64,000 bases of DNA from Lithospermum erythrorhizon. Taxonomy: Eukaryota > Streptophyta > Magnoliopsida > Boraginales > Boraginaceae. Made by a program: the position numbers and the translations under genes. Location of the stretch: positions 434,001 through 498,000 of the forward strand of contig JADFUC010000107.1 of assembly GCA_019722365.1 (NCBI GenBank), written 5' to 3'. Under the pieces are notes generated by a model. It was not told the DNA's origin. It saw only the letters and a list, made by a program, of their open reading frames with translations, and did no database searches. Positions 11,236 through 26,245 of the stretch are shown here, piece by piece (positions within the stretch are counted from its first letter, which is position 1; the number at the start of each line of letters is the position of its first letter).

Positions 11236-12889
11236 ACCGACACCACTACCCGGCGCTTGCGCATAATTTATAATGCGACAATATGTTGAAGATAAGGCAC
11301 AAAACAAGAGCACATATCTTATTAAGCTTGGCTTATTTACCCGGCAATGAGCCGGCCGGCGTTTGTAAGTCCACCGAAAAAAAATTAGGGGCTGAGATCT
11401 TCCAGCATTCTGAAAACATCTTTGCGAAATTAAAACTGCAAAAAACATGGCAAACAACATACAAAGGAGCAACCAACAATATAAACATCAAGCAAAAATA
11501 TCAACAACAACATAAACCATCAAACAATAATAACACAAAATACTATCTAAAAAACATGAACAACAATATAAACATCAAACAAAATTAATAACACAAACAA
11601 TATCCAAAAATCATCAACATAAACATCAAAAACATCAAAGTACCACTTTTCTCTTCGATAATTTTCCTACAATAAAAAGCTTGATATAACACGTTATCTC
11701 CGAGATAAAAATTAGATAGACATAAAAATTGAAATGTAACAAAATTAAAGCAAAATAATTAGATAGACATAAAAATGTAACAAAATAATTTCCCTCAAAT
11801 AATTTTTTTTACTAAATGAAATAATATAACAAGGTTAGTAAGATAACAAATAATTAGATATCTAACAAAATAATTACCTCAAATAATTTCACACAAAAGA
11901 AACAATGTAAGAAAAGTTAGTAGTCATTATTATAAAAATTAAACAAAACAATAAGTAAATTATAATTGAGGGTAGCGAGTTAAAGAAATTGGCGAAAGTT
12001 AAAATATAAAAATATAAAGTGATTATGTGATTAGAAGTGTTTATATAATTGGAAAGGGGTATGGTGCAAAATTTAAGAAGGGCAGACTAAAAGGCCGAGC
12101 ACCCGACCGACGCCCGGCCGAGACCATTCATATAAAAATATTTTAAAATTCCCTTTATTTTAGCGGGGAATACAAATATTGAGGCCCGGCGGTAACCGAC
12201 ATACCGACATCGGTTTGAATAATGTAAAAATACAAGCAAACCGCGACCCGGCGCTATGCCGACACCGTACTTACGCGCTAGCGAGATCATCGGCAGCGAG
12301 AAATTTCTTGCAATGACAAACAAAACTCGACTTAATGGAAATCGGTGACCACTATTTTCATATTTAAACGTGGTATTAGCGTCGTTGGATTCTTGAAAAT
12401 AAACAAGAAAACAAAAGAGAGTGAAGAAGAGAGGAGGGGGAGGCAGAATGTAAATGTGAAAGTAGTACTTGCCAGGTTGTTACACACACACCATAAGAAG
12501 TTTGTGGTTATTGCAACTTGAAAATAAAAGAAGTGGATGCTAATTCTCTTTCGAGGAACGCCTCAGCTAGTATTCCCGAAATAGCCTCCTTTGAAGGTCC
12601 TAAATCGTTATCCGGGTAGTCGGCCCAGCGTACTATGAAGCATCAGTACTAAATTAGGTGTCCCAAGAGATAAATGCCCCGATATAAATTGGAATATCCG
12701 CTGCAAGCCGATTAATCGACATGGATTCGATGGATCTTGAGTCGATGGCTTCTTCGTTGCTCTTTTGTTGTCTTTCTGCGATACTAGGATGAGGTCCTTA
12801 GAATTTCTGCTCTTTGTGTTTGATTTGAACCATTGGTTCTCGGATGTATTTGCACATCCACACCTTGTGTCGAACCAGGAAAGTAACAC
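11236..12889. other. CACTA interior, no gene recognised
   Basis: AT-rich, A- and C-biased sequence with a duplicated AACAATATAAACATCAA string (11475-11491 and 11562-11578). Patches of CCGACACCG/CCCGGCG type occur near 12090-12270, like those near 15690-15800. No conserved protein motif is seen. Confidence 0.45.
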
Positions 12890-15230
12890 TTAGAAGAGTA
12901 CAACTTTATCCGTAGTAGCAGGTACGACAATTCCAAATCTCTTACATGACCCCGTAATAATCCAACATGGTAAATGCATTAAACCGTGAGGAACCTTTAA
13001 CACACTCACGCTATTGTAAGGAGGTGCTCTTATTACGATCACCACGCCTAATGTCAAGTAGTACCCATTGACGTAATGCCCTTTATGCCGTTTAATTTGA
13101 GTAGTGGGACCAACGAAGTGTCTTTGAGGTGTCTGAGAAGTGTCTCCATATTATTCGTATATGGTTGTGAAACCATTCTTGAAATTTAAAGCCAAATAAG
13201 TGATTTATTTGTTCCTCGGAGTCAAATGAGGCGCAACTCTTCAATCAAATCATGATGCGTCATGGGATATAAGTTATTTGTTTAGTTAAGCGTATAATAA
13301 TAAACAAATTCATTTTTTTGATGAACATTAAATGTACACTTCTTGAATGTATTCACAATAACTTGGGTGTGTTGCACAAAATATCGTATCTTGTTGTCGT
13401 GTATTGTTCGCGGGTCATGAGAAATATCGGTGTTTCCCTTTCAAAGCGTGCCTCGGCTTTGGGTAGCGAAACAGCGGCTTAAAGTAGGCTGCGTCTTCCG
13501 GGGCATTTGAGTGTCGTGCCTCCCGGGGCCGATTTAAGGAGTCTAGTTTAAATTCCTTCCTCGAAGTACATTGAGCGAAGTTTGAAGCCCCTCTTTGACT
13601 AAATACGCCTCGCGTATTGACCGCTAACCGCGTGCCTTTTTGTCTTACCATTTTTGATCCCCGAGAATGCGCAAACATGTAGAAGGTTAGTTATATAATT
13701 AGATAGATAAACCCGGCGTCAACATATATTAATAAAGTCAAATACTCACGACTCGAAGCGGGTACATCCGTATCTTGCGTAGGACCTCCCATTAAGCGCT
13801 TCATAAGGCAAATATATTTGGTAGGTGCTCCGTCGCATCAAAAGAATCTTTGGTGGGAATATTGTCTCCCATCTTTTGCAAATTATCTCGACAATATTGC
13901 GTCTTGACTCTCCCGCGCGTCAGCATTAAGAGTTGTTGATGAAATGTCGCGAAAAAGAAAAAAACACCACTCATTCACGGTTTCCAGCAGCCTCTTATCG
14001 AGGCGATGCAGCCCAGCGAGAAGTCCTGAGAGTAATTCTGCAATAATATGCACATCGTGACTTTCAGATACGTGAAGTTACATTTCGGCATCTCCGTATA
14101 TTTAAAAGCGTATCAATCAAGTAATTTGAGCGTGCTAACCAGAGAAAGCTCTAATCTCTTTTCTGTTGTGTTGTGGTTAGTGTATACAAAGCCTTTGAGG
14201 GTTTCGGCTTTCCTCACGAATCTCCATTGCATATGCGGTGGGAATTAAGTGAACAATGAAATTTCGAGGTGATCACTTGCCGTTAAGGTATCTTTTCGTT
14301 TTCTGGAACATCCGCTCTGATGTGTAATAGGTTCGCCCGTTGTTCTTACTGCGTATGCATGAAGTTGATGTTGTGTCGATCTTGTTTACATGAACCCGAT
14401 AACTTAAATCGCGAGAATATGTCTTTCCCTCTTGCACCGGTTGTGCAACATTATACTAACGGTTACATTGTTCAGCGTATGCGCCTGCCCAGCTGCGTCG
14501 GGATCAGTAAAGATCTGAGAGATTATATACCGAGCTCATTTAAGTCATTTCCTACCGTTGCCTGACACAGCAAATTTAGTCACTTGACAAATGCACTTCT
14601 TCAAAATTAAGCGAGGATGTCCCTCACGGGAAGAAAGAGGGCGGTGACAATCAAACCATGAAAATTTCCGACCACTCTACGTAGTCGGCTTTAGTATGCT
14701 CCATCTGTCTGAGGACAAGCTAATCTACCATGTGTGCTCAACCCGCATGTAATGCCGTATGCGAGGAAAATCACTAATCGTCCGCATCCAAGCGACCAGC
14801 GTGTTGAAATTACGCTCCTGGGGCATCGAATGTCTCGACACCGGTATGGCGCAACTCCTTCAACTCTAAAGTGACCAATGGTCGAAGAAAAATATCTATA
14901 TCTCTCCATGGATTTTTTGGTCGGATATAATGAGGGATAAGAACATATATGGCTTAACTTAAATGCGCAATTTTCGATTGGTAAATTATACACCTGAGAT
15001 AATAACGCAGCGGGGAATATTGGCGTCGAACTTGCCAAAGGTGCAAAACCGTACGATACGTAAACCCGATCACGAACATTTCACCGACTCTTCTACTCCG
15101 AAATACGGATATGTTAACATCAAAATGTTCAGCATTGCTCATCCACCAGTGCGTCGTCGCCCATCCATGCAGTCTGATGGTGCCATAATAAATATCTGTT
15201 GTCTTTCTTGACATATACAATCGTTGTAGT
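12890..15230 (-). pseudogene. CACTA transposase relic (Transposase_21 + DUF4216-like)
   Basis: Reading the minus strand downward, I find family motifs in the expected order. VYNLP lies near 14985. RDIDIFLRPLV, ELKELRHTGVETFDAP lie at 14820-14907 (family DIDIFLRPLVDELKELW.GV.TYDA). FSWFDCHRPL with GHPRL lies at about 14612-14672 (family WFDCHRRFLP.DHP). FQEWFHNHI lies near 13157-13190. DYYGVM-EIW lies near 12945-12980, the DUF4216 signature that usually follows the transposase core in these genes. Multiple frameshifts and stops separate the blocks, so the gene is dead. It encodes the same kind of protein as the relic at 5270-8480 but on the opposite strand and inside a separate element. Confidence 0.75.
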
Positions 15231-17879
15231 CGAGGGAGCTAATGGCATATATATCAAACCTTTCTTCATGATAGAAGCACGTTGTTCCTCCACTGCTCCT
15301 CGTACTGCTTTCTCCTGGCTTGACGTACCTCCATTTCTTCATCCTCTTTGTAAACCCGACATATAATTATTGGCATGAATTTTTTTGTTTAGGCAAGAAC
15401 AAAGGACTATTTTTTTTTGCCTATAGAAATCGTTTGGAATGTTATCACCGTTAGAGGGCCGGCCCCGCTTGATTAAAAGAAATGCCTTTGGAAATATTGT
15501 TGTGATATTTGTGATTAGGACTTAAGACTAACCAAGCTGTGTTATCAGTGATAACATAAGTCGGTCTGACATCAGCGGCTTGGTGGTTCACGGCCTCCGT
15601 GAGAATCATAGTATGTTCATTGTTCTATTTGGATGCTTCCACTTATCCGTCATGTTGCCCGTTAGTATACCCCCAATTCAAATTGTGTGTCCCGGCGCTT
15701 GGCGCGCTGACGCCAGTAACACAACCGACACCCGACCGGCGCCCGTACCACACAGAAACCACTCGACAACGGCCCGACGGCGCCCCCGGCGCCCCCCAGA
15801 CCACCGACGCTGCCAATTTTAGAAATCGGATGAATTTCAAATCAAACTATAAGCATGACATAAGCGTAATAAGCGTCAAATGTTTATTCCTCGATTCTAT
15901 GAACATATACTAATGAAGTTATTTGATCTTTTCAAATGTTTCTAGATTATTAGCGATGAGTCTAAATAAAAACATAAAACACAAATCAAACCATAAAACA
16001 TAAAAATATCCATGAAATAATTTAAAATAAAATATCCATAAAAATATCCATATCTGACAAATAATGCTTTCATTTCAAGGTGGCGGGATGGGGGAAAGAT
16101 GAGAGTCTTTGCAACTCACGGGTACTTGGCTCGGCTGAGGATGGGGGGTTGAATGGGCCCCTTGATCTGCATGAGTCGCTACAGGGCGGGCCGGGAGGGG
16201 CAGAAATCCCGACCCGGCTCATCGAGGGCTCCCATATAACCTGGCTTGTCATGGGTTGGGCCGCTTTTGATTCTTGAGCCACTTGATACGTTCCCTACTC
16301 GGCGTCTTGTTCTTCGCCTGGGACTTAGGCAACCCGATCTTGCATCCTCGATGGCATTTGGTTAGATGGACGGCGTCAGTGGCTTCATTCTTAGGGGTAT
16401 ATACTTAGGCTCAACATCCGACACTTTCTCTGACCACGACCTCATGAGTGCAAATCCACAACCTTGTCCCACGAAACCTTTAATGATCCAAGTCAGCCAG
16501 TACTTCTGCGTAGGCAAAGACCGGCGTCTCTTTGCATCTACTTGAGTTATAAAAACATAAGAATCGAATATAAATAGCATTATAAAAAATAACGTTTAAA
16601 TTTAATGTATAAAGAATTTAAACTTACAAAAATGATCTCTGACCTCGGGTTGTAGAATTCCCCGTCGCGAATTAGTCACGTTAGCCTTGTCCTTAGCATT
16701 AAGATCGAGATGAATATTGACGGCGAAGAGACGGCCTCGATCTTGACGCTGGCCGCCAGTTAAAACACATAGTTAATAAGCGGAAATAATGAAAATTAAA
16801 ATTTAATAGTAAAAAATCGAAACACCTGCATCGCAAGGAGCCTCTTTATGAAGGCCTCGGCTCCCAGAGGTGCTTGAAGGAGCTCACGGCCAGTGTCAGC
16901 CAAGCGGTAAATGCGGTTACATGCGTTCTTTTTGGGAGATCGACCCGGTAGTCGTCAGCGCCGTGCTAACGTACTTACTCCCCAGCAGGCGGGGTCACGG
17001 ATCAGAATTGGGACACGAGGTCCCAGGGAAGAAATTTGGATGTTTATCCACTGCGTTTGTCTTTCCAGCCGTGAGAAGATACCGCCACTTTCTGCTGTTG
17101 AAGCCTCCCAATTGCAGCATATCTGGCAGCTCCACCACTGAATCTACATATAGATCACATGACCAAATGCAAAAATTTAGTTAGTCTAATTTTACAATTC
17201 GAAAATCACCAGGCACTTATATTTAAATCTCTTTCTAAAGGCGTTCCGTATAAATCCTTGGCGCTTTGATCGCATAGTGTGGCACAAATCTTCACCGGTT
17301 CACTATTTCGTTCGAAGAACACTTTTAGCTACTTGTGAAGCCTAACATAAACAAGCAGTTTCATTAGATCTGAATGATAAATATAAATATTAATAAAATG
17401 AGCTTCGATAATTAAAATGCCTTTACGCTCGCCAGCTTGTGGCAGCTATCCTGCGGCCCCGGCCCGAGGCGAAGATGGCGGCGTGGGCACCGCCCAGGGT
17501 CAAAATACCCGGCCCATGCTACCAGGGACTTTGTCGAGAAAGGTAAATGGATATTTCACGACCCGGCTGAAATCATTTGTATCTCTCCGGTCATCGTCGG
17601 CGTGTGGCAGTCTTTGGCTATAAATAAAATGAGGCGTGCTCGGCGTAGGCATACGCTTTGGGCGAGTCGATATCTTGGCCGGATAATATGGGCAGCATTA
17701 ACTCGCGGCCTTCTCGTCGCAGGGTCAATGGTGAAATGCACTTGTCATGGCAAGGCGTAGGCCCCGTCGGGGCTCGACCCATGAGTCGGATGGTACCCAG
17801 GCTTTCTTTAGCGACAAATCATTTCCTGCACTCTACGTCGTATACTTAGCCGTCCAGAGTTTTACACTTGAGGAGCCAT
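15231..17879. other. CACTA 5' interior, no gene recognised
   Basis: GC-richer patches alternate with AT-rich ones. Short ORFs occur in several frames on both strands and overlap one another (for example 15580-15913 and 17417-17760), which is what GC-rich non-coding sequence gives. None shows a motif I can name. A second CACTA gene may once have been here, but I cannot support it. Confidence 0.4.
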
Positions 17880-18560
17880 AAAACCTACGTTTTCAAAATT
17901 CAGAATTAAATAAAATTAAAACAATATCATTCAAATCGATTCAAAGATTGAATCAAATCGATTCGATGCTTGAGAGCAGCAGCATTCAAACTCAATCTAA
18001 TTCCAAAAGCGACATTTCGATCTAATTTCAAAACAACATTCAAACTAATTCTTTTATCCAATTCAATTCAAATTCCGGTAGTTTGTCCAGGTATGATTTC
18101 AAATCAAATCAATTCGAGCTTAATCCAAATTCGAAAGTTAAAATCCGATTCGATTAAAATCAAACTCAAATCAATAGAATTGAGCTTCGATCAATTGATT
18201 AAGCCAGCGACTTAATTCAATTACCCGATTCAATCAATTAAAAACAAATTAAACCGAATAAATCGACATTGATTCCCGATTCAATCTAACTAATTAAGCA
18301 ATTAAAATGAATTCAAGCATAACTAGCACAAATTAACAAATTAAAATGAATAAATCAAAATAATTAATTAAAAAGCGAATTAAATTTATAATTAATACAC
18401 ATTGGCGAAGATTATACAACAACTAGAGGTAAAAATAATAAACAAAAAAGCAATTCAAAAAGAAATTAGATCATAATTGAAGCATATAATAACGAAACGA
18501 ATTAAACATACAGTAATTATAAAAACAAACAATTAAAAACATTAAGCGAAAAGCAGCATA
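17880..18560. repeat. G-poor, CAAAT/GATTC-rich repetitive tract
   Basis: About 680 bp built from variants of AATCAAATCGATTC and AATTAAAA, with very few guanines on the plus strand. It lies just inside the 5' end of the CACTA element and probably represents degenerate subterminal repeats. Confidence 0.5.
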
Positions 18561-18637
18561 GCAAAAACTTCGCACACTTTTTCCGGTGGGTGCGGTAAGT
18601 CGGCGATGGCGTCGTACCGGCGTCAGAATCCGGCATC

Positions 18638-18700
18638 GGGGGTGGGGTGGCGGGGTGGTATTGGGATGCGATAGAGGTTTGGGGGGGGGATGGGGGAGGC
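18638..18700 (+). other. G-rich tract with quadruplex potential
   Basis: Runs of 5, 4, 4 and 3 guanines separated by loops of 1, 4 and 7 bases occupy 18638-18665. A further run of nine and one of five follow by 18698. This satisfies the standard G3+N1-7 pattern on the plus strand. It lies in the CACTA end, about 580 bp before the peroxidase TATA box. Function is not shown. Confidence 0.7.
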
Positions 18701-19164
18701 GTGATGTGGAAAAAAACGTATTTTTTTAATATATATAAGTCATATAAATCGGTTTGATGTCGATTGATTAGTAATTTTGATTTTTTTTAAATTAAGAAAG
18801 GTTCGACACCAAACCCAAACACTAAAAGGAGCCCAAATAAAAAACAAACGGGCACATGAAACCTTGAATCTTAGAACCTTGGAAAACTTATCTGCAAATA
18901 GGGGTGTCGGTCGTTTCACTTGGAAACACCGTATGCGTTTTTAGTAGTGATATAAATGGTAAAATATTAAAAAATGGAGAGAGTAATACATATGCACTCA
19001 CCCTCTAATTGTAAATCTTATTAATTCTGCCAACACTACCTAGCTAGGTACTTAAAAATTCAAGTATAACCACATACAGTATATAATTAAGTGACTTACT
19101 TGGTGGTGGCAGCTCCCTCAGCTTCAATTCCTTGTTGAGTGGAGCTGATGAGTGTTCATTTCAC

Positions 19165-19188
19165 TTGACCATTTTTTCAACTTGTCAA
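19165..19188. promoter_or_regulatory. Two facing W-box cores upstream of the peroxidase
   Basis: TTGACC (19165-19170, + strand) and GTCAA (19184-19188, the reverse of TTGAC) lie about 90-110 bp before the TATA box. W-boxes bind WRKY factors, which commonly drive stress-induced peroxidase genes. Both strings are short and could occur by chance. Confidence 0.35.
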
Positions 19189-19276
19189 CTACATATTTCC
19201 ATACGGAACCTTATTGGAATGTGTTGTAATGTCCCCACTTTCATCAAGTAGGCATGGCATGCAGTATAATTGCTTC

Positions 19277-19284
19277 TATATAAA
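19277..19284 (+). promoter_or_regulatory. TATA box of the peroxidase gene
   Basis: TATATAAA in the context CTTCTATATAAACTG. It lies 106 bp before the peroxidase ATG, predicting a transcript start near 19307-19312 and a leader of about 80 nt. It is the best TATA match close to the gene. Confidence 0.65.
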
Positions 19285-19305
19285 CTGTGTCTATATTAAT
19301 TGTAG

Positions 19306-22628
<3,323 letters not shown>

Positions 22629-23148
22629 CTAGATATGTGTGACAAGTTTGAAAGGGAGCACTGGAAAAGGGATGTATGTACTATGTACTATGAACTACTA
22701 TGATGTAATAATTCAATTATGTCCTAATGAATTTAGTCAAACCTTTAACCTTTTCCATTCATATTTTAATTGTTTTATTATTGTTTTTCTTTTCTATAAA
22801 ATCTACTTTCTCAGTCGAAGAATTGTTATCCAGGTCCATTTACATTTCTTGCCAATTTCATCCAGCTAAATATCAGTGATATATTTGGTATACAATTTAT
22901 TAAATGATGCCAGTTGTTTCAAATATCAATCCCTTTTATATTAAGTGTTTGAGTCAATGATCGAGTTAACGTGTCAAATTATGAGTTGAATATCTCAAAG
23001 TTGTCGGATTACCCGATCTGCGAGCAACCCTAATTATTTCTATATAAGTGGATAAGCTTGCTTTTCCCTTTCATTTCCATATAAAATAATAATAATCAAT
23101 CAGCCTAGGGAGTCCTTAGACCTCCCATAACCAAATAGTGAAGTAGAC
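22629..23148. other. Peroxidase 3' flank
   Basis: AT-rich sequence that should hold the 3' UTR and poly(A) site. Weak signals such as TATAAAAT (about 22795) and ATTAAAT (about 22900) are present, and I cannot choose between them. No other gene is seen. Confidence 0.45.
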
Positions 23149-23333
23149 TTATTACAATATCTAAGTGAATATAAAGATGTTGCATCAAACTTTATAAAGA
23201 AGAAATGGATGTTCTTATGGATTTAATTTCTTAATTCTAAATTTTATTACAATATCTAAGTGAATATAAAGATGTTGCATCAAACTTTATAAAGAAGAAA
23301 TGGATGTTCTTATGGATTTAATTTCTTAATTCT
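23149..23333. repeat. Perfect direct duplication, 90 bp at 95-bp spacing
   Basis: Positions 23149-23238 and 23244-23333 are identical over 90 bp, separated by AAATT. The copies show no divergence, in contrast to all the surrounding relics, so the duplication is recent or an assembly artefact. It begins about 520 bp after the peroxidase stop codon. Confidence 0.92.
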
Positions 23334-24160
23334 TCATTCGAATCTTTTGTTTCAGACAATTTTCGGTTTGGTGTATAGTTCATAGGTAGCCCTTTAAACG
23401 AATCGAATTAGATCGAACCTAGTTATATCGATCAGACCTAAACTTTTCCAAGTACTGGGTTCATCTGAATAGATAAAATTTGAACCCTTGAAATATTATT
23501 CTAACGAGACTCAAAATAAAAATTAGAAATAAAAACTCGATCCAAAACTTGATCGGAATTGTCCAAAAAATCAAGTATTCGACTCAAAATATTCTCATAC
23601 ATGTTCATATGTTGTGGTTTATTAGGTTTAGATTTTGATTGAGGTGAGATTTTTTGAGACAATTTAAATTATGAATTTCCTTAAATTGACATATTATGGT
23701 ATAATTTACTTTATTATGAATTATTTTATGTTGTTATTAATTGAATAATTATGTATATTATTTTTCGAGTCTATTTATGTCTCGAAAGTCGAAATAGATC
23801 AGGGAAAAAAGTTAATGTTTAATTCTCAATTTAAAATACCAAATCGTGTTTTTTAGTCAAATTATTCTAGTCAAACTCTAGCAGGCGAGGCTTCTACACA
23901 ATTTACCCTTGGTAAAAGAACAAGTCATAGTGTCAAAATTAGGCCAGATCCAGCCCATTATTTCCATATGAACTCCTCATCCCATGTAGTCGTGTCTAAC
24001 GAACCGGGCCCCCGGACTCGGTTCGGATTAAATTGACCCCTTACAAGGTCCTGACATTACAATCAGGACAAGAGTGGGACCTTGTAGGGGAATAAAGGTG
24101 GAAGCCCTGGCGCAGCAGGATTAAGCGTGATATTACGTGGGTATTCGACTAGGAGTACGG
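23334..24160. other. Intergenic, dispersed repeat fragment only
   Basis: No gene is seen. TTTTTCGAGTCTATTTATGTCTCGAAA near 23760 recurs in diverged form near 43924, so part of this stretch is an unnamed dispersed repeat. Confidence 0.4.
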
Positions 24161-24480
24161 TCGGCCTCACAAATATCTCATAATAGCGTGTACCGTTTAA
24201 TATAAGCGTGCTGCCAGTTTAAAACGTAAAAAAGTGTTAAATGCGTGTTGTGTTATAAGTAGCTTCTGATAAGCGTGCGTGACGTTGGGACAAAGCAAAT
24301 CAATCGGCGTTTAGGACAAAGCGTGTCGGCGTTTGGGACAACGATATTGACGTTTGAACATAAAAAGTGAGGTCCAGCCGTATGTTGTATTCAAGTAAGT
24401 AAGGTTGCACTAAAGCGTGACAATGTTTAGGCCAAACGTGTCACAGTTTAAGACATAAATGTTGTAGAATACAATAGAAT
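24161..24480. repeat. Imperfect ~22-bp repeats (GGCGTTTGGGACAAAGC type)
   Basis: Units start at 24281, 24306, 24328 and 24349, with further diverged copies (GCGTGACAATGTTTAGGCC and ACGTGTCACAGTTTAAGAC) near 24417-24460. Similar ACGTG/GCGATG phrases appear near 38380-38690. Both stretches may therefore be the ends of the transposon that the copia-type element at 25295-37510 interrupted. Confidence 0.5.
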
Positions 24481-25289
24481 TAAACACCATAACAATTAAC
24501 AAGTATCATAAATTGAAATTACCAACAAAGCGAGAACACAACCTAAAATGTTCGACAACCACATAACATAATCATTGTTCAAATACTAAAATGCATAACA
24601 TAAACCTAAATTGTTCATGACATAAAATAAAATGAACCATAATTGTTTTGAAACTTGAAATTACATAACATGAAAAAAACACATTCAACTCATGTGTTTA
24701 GCGGTGTCGTCTCCCTTTATTGTCATCTACATATTGGCCGTCTCCTTGATGATCAGCTGGCGATGAGGTGGCGGTTATGGTGGCGTCCGCACATTATCAA
24801 CCTCGTATCCTCCGCTTTACATCGTCAAGCGATCGAAAATCCTGACCACCAAACCCACGGATTTATGTCCTTATCTACTTAAACATTGTGCGTGTTGGCG
24901 TTCATTGACTCGAAAACTCGTCGGATGATTCATATAAAGAACCTAGCTTGGTCGAGGAACAAAGCCGAGGGGATTGTCGATGGGTAAGTGGCTCCCAGTG
25001 CTTGGTAACCCGTCATTAGAGGCGTCGGGGGCCTTGCGTTTGTGAACAACCTGCTTCCGTCCCTTACGAACTCAAGAAGCATTCAGAACAACTTCCTAGT
25101 TCAGAAAGCAACTGCCTACATATACAGCCATGGGCAACAGCGATTGTCTTTTCTATCATAGTGTCATTTTACAAATTATCGTTGTTGATTTCTAAAACGG
25201 GAACACCTTGGTGATTAACTAACAAATGAGAGAGGATCATCCCATATTGATGCGGAAGCTTATTTATTTGATAGTTCATATGTAGTAGC
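24481..25289 (-). pseudogene. Decayed transposon-type ORF, downstream part
   Basis: Minus-strand translation gives NKLPHQYGMILSHLL and GVPVLEINNDNL near 25190-25270. This resembles the LPYPHLIT..GV block of the protein group annotated as putative plant transposon protein (Transposase_32-like). The frame shifts by one base near 25270 and stops follow. The upstream part of the same ORF lies at 37516-38222; the two were separated by the copia-type insertion. Function is unknown and the family link is from memory, so it is tentative. Confidence 0.35.
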
Positions 25290-25294
25290 ATCAT

Positions 25295-26245
25295 TGTTGG
25301 AATAATGCATAACTGATTCAAAACTTTATTCAAATCATAATGCATTACAAGATCTTTTAGGTGATTATAATATGAACTAAATTAACAATGTAAAAAACTT
25401 CTGGAGATGCCGAGCGGAAGCATATCCATGAGCCTTTCCACGAAGCCTCCTTTGAAATCCAATTGGCGCCACAGTGTGATGCCTAGTTAGTCCCGCTGGG
25501 GAGGTTGAATCCAGCAGCAGGTTTGATGAACTTGAGAGGTGGATATTAAAATCAATAAATTCCAATTCTTCACATGAAGAATTGACCATCTACTCGTAGG
25601 GAGAGGCGCCGATTTCTATGAGAGGGGGGGGGGAGGTTTGCACGTTTGTTGTTATTGTATTTGAGAAAACCCCTGTCTTTTCTTATATAGTGGTTCTCAA
25701 GAAATAACCCTAAAAGCCAACTTGAATAGTTTAGCAGGCCGACTAGTTTAATTTAGATAAACAGTTAAGTAAAATAAAAATAAGAAATTATTATTATTAA
25801 CTAACTTAGTCACTAACGAACTCAACTAACTATTGAATTAATTTAATTATTAATTGGACTAGTCGGGTTTATCAATTTATGTTTTACATTATCAATGTAA
25901 AATTTTCGATTGAAAATATTCGTTGATTACAATCAATTCTTAATTTAGCAAGCATTCTTTAATTTCATTCATGAAATATAATTAGCATCCTTTGTATTGT
26001 GACCTTGAGCTCGAATAATAACGGTCTTATAGTAATATAATTGTCCATTATTATTATTATAATATGATTATCGTGGGATCATGATCGGCATATTCGGTAT
26101 TATCATGAGAACGACTAGTAATCACAATTACTATGATTGAATGTTCCGTTTAGGTAATCATTCAACTAAACTAGTAAATAAATTGTTAGAACAATTATTC
26201 ATGATAAGGCATAATAAATGAAACCAATAACTATTGATTTCGACA
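25295..26245 (-). repeat. LTR A (3' LTR) of the copia-type element
   Basis: Starts TGTTGGAATAATGC. Its sequence follows LTR B collinearly, including TAACAATGTAAAAAACTT, the CTTATATAGTGGTTCTCA promoter region, a G10 run near 25623, and TGATTGAATGTTCCGTTTA. It ends TTTCGACA. The spurious minus-strand ORF at 25377-25589 is LTR sequence. Confidence 0.75.

Larger units (their letters stand above)
10858..18949 (-). mobile_element. CACTA (En/Spm) transposon, decayed
   Basis: The right end reads ...GCGTTTTTAGTAGTG at 18935-18949. On the minus strand this is CACTACTAAAAACGC, a typical CACTA terminus, so the element's 5' end lies here and it runs leftward. A transposase relic sits on the same strand at 12890-15230. 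GTGTCGGTCG strings occur near both ends (about 10910-10925 and 18904-18914), and AT-rich subterminal repeats lie at 11062-11235. The left terminus is not certain: 10858 marks a sharp change in base composition, and a TTACTACAAG string near 11006 could be a mutated end. No 3-bp target duplication can be demonstrated. The right end stands 328 bp before the peroxidase TATA box. Confidence 0.65.

Noticed and set aside
14048..15913. Overlapping plus- and minus-strand ORFs of 60-115 codons
   Set aside because: They are frame shadows of the GC-richer CACTA interior. The only meaningful reading is the fragmented transposase on the minus strand at 12890-15230.
17417..17760. Plus-strand ORFs of 68 and 107 codons rich in Arg, Gly and Pro
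   Set aside because: No motif, overlapping frames on both strands, and composition typical of GC-rich non-coding repeat DNA.
25377..25589. Minus-strand 70-codon ORF
   Set aside because: Lies within LTR A and is not conserved in LTR B (36542-37510).
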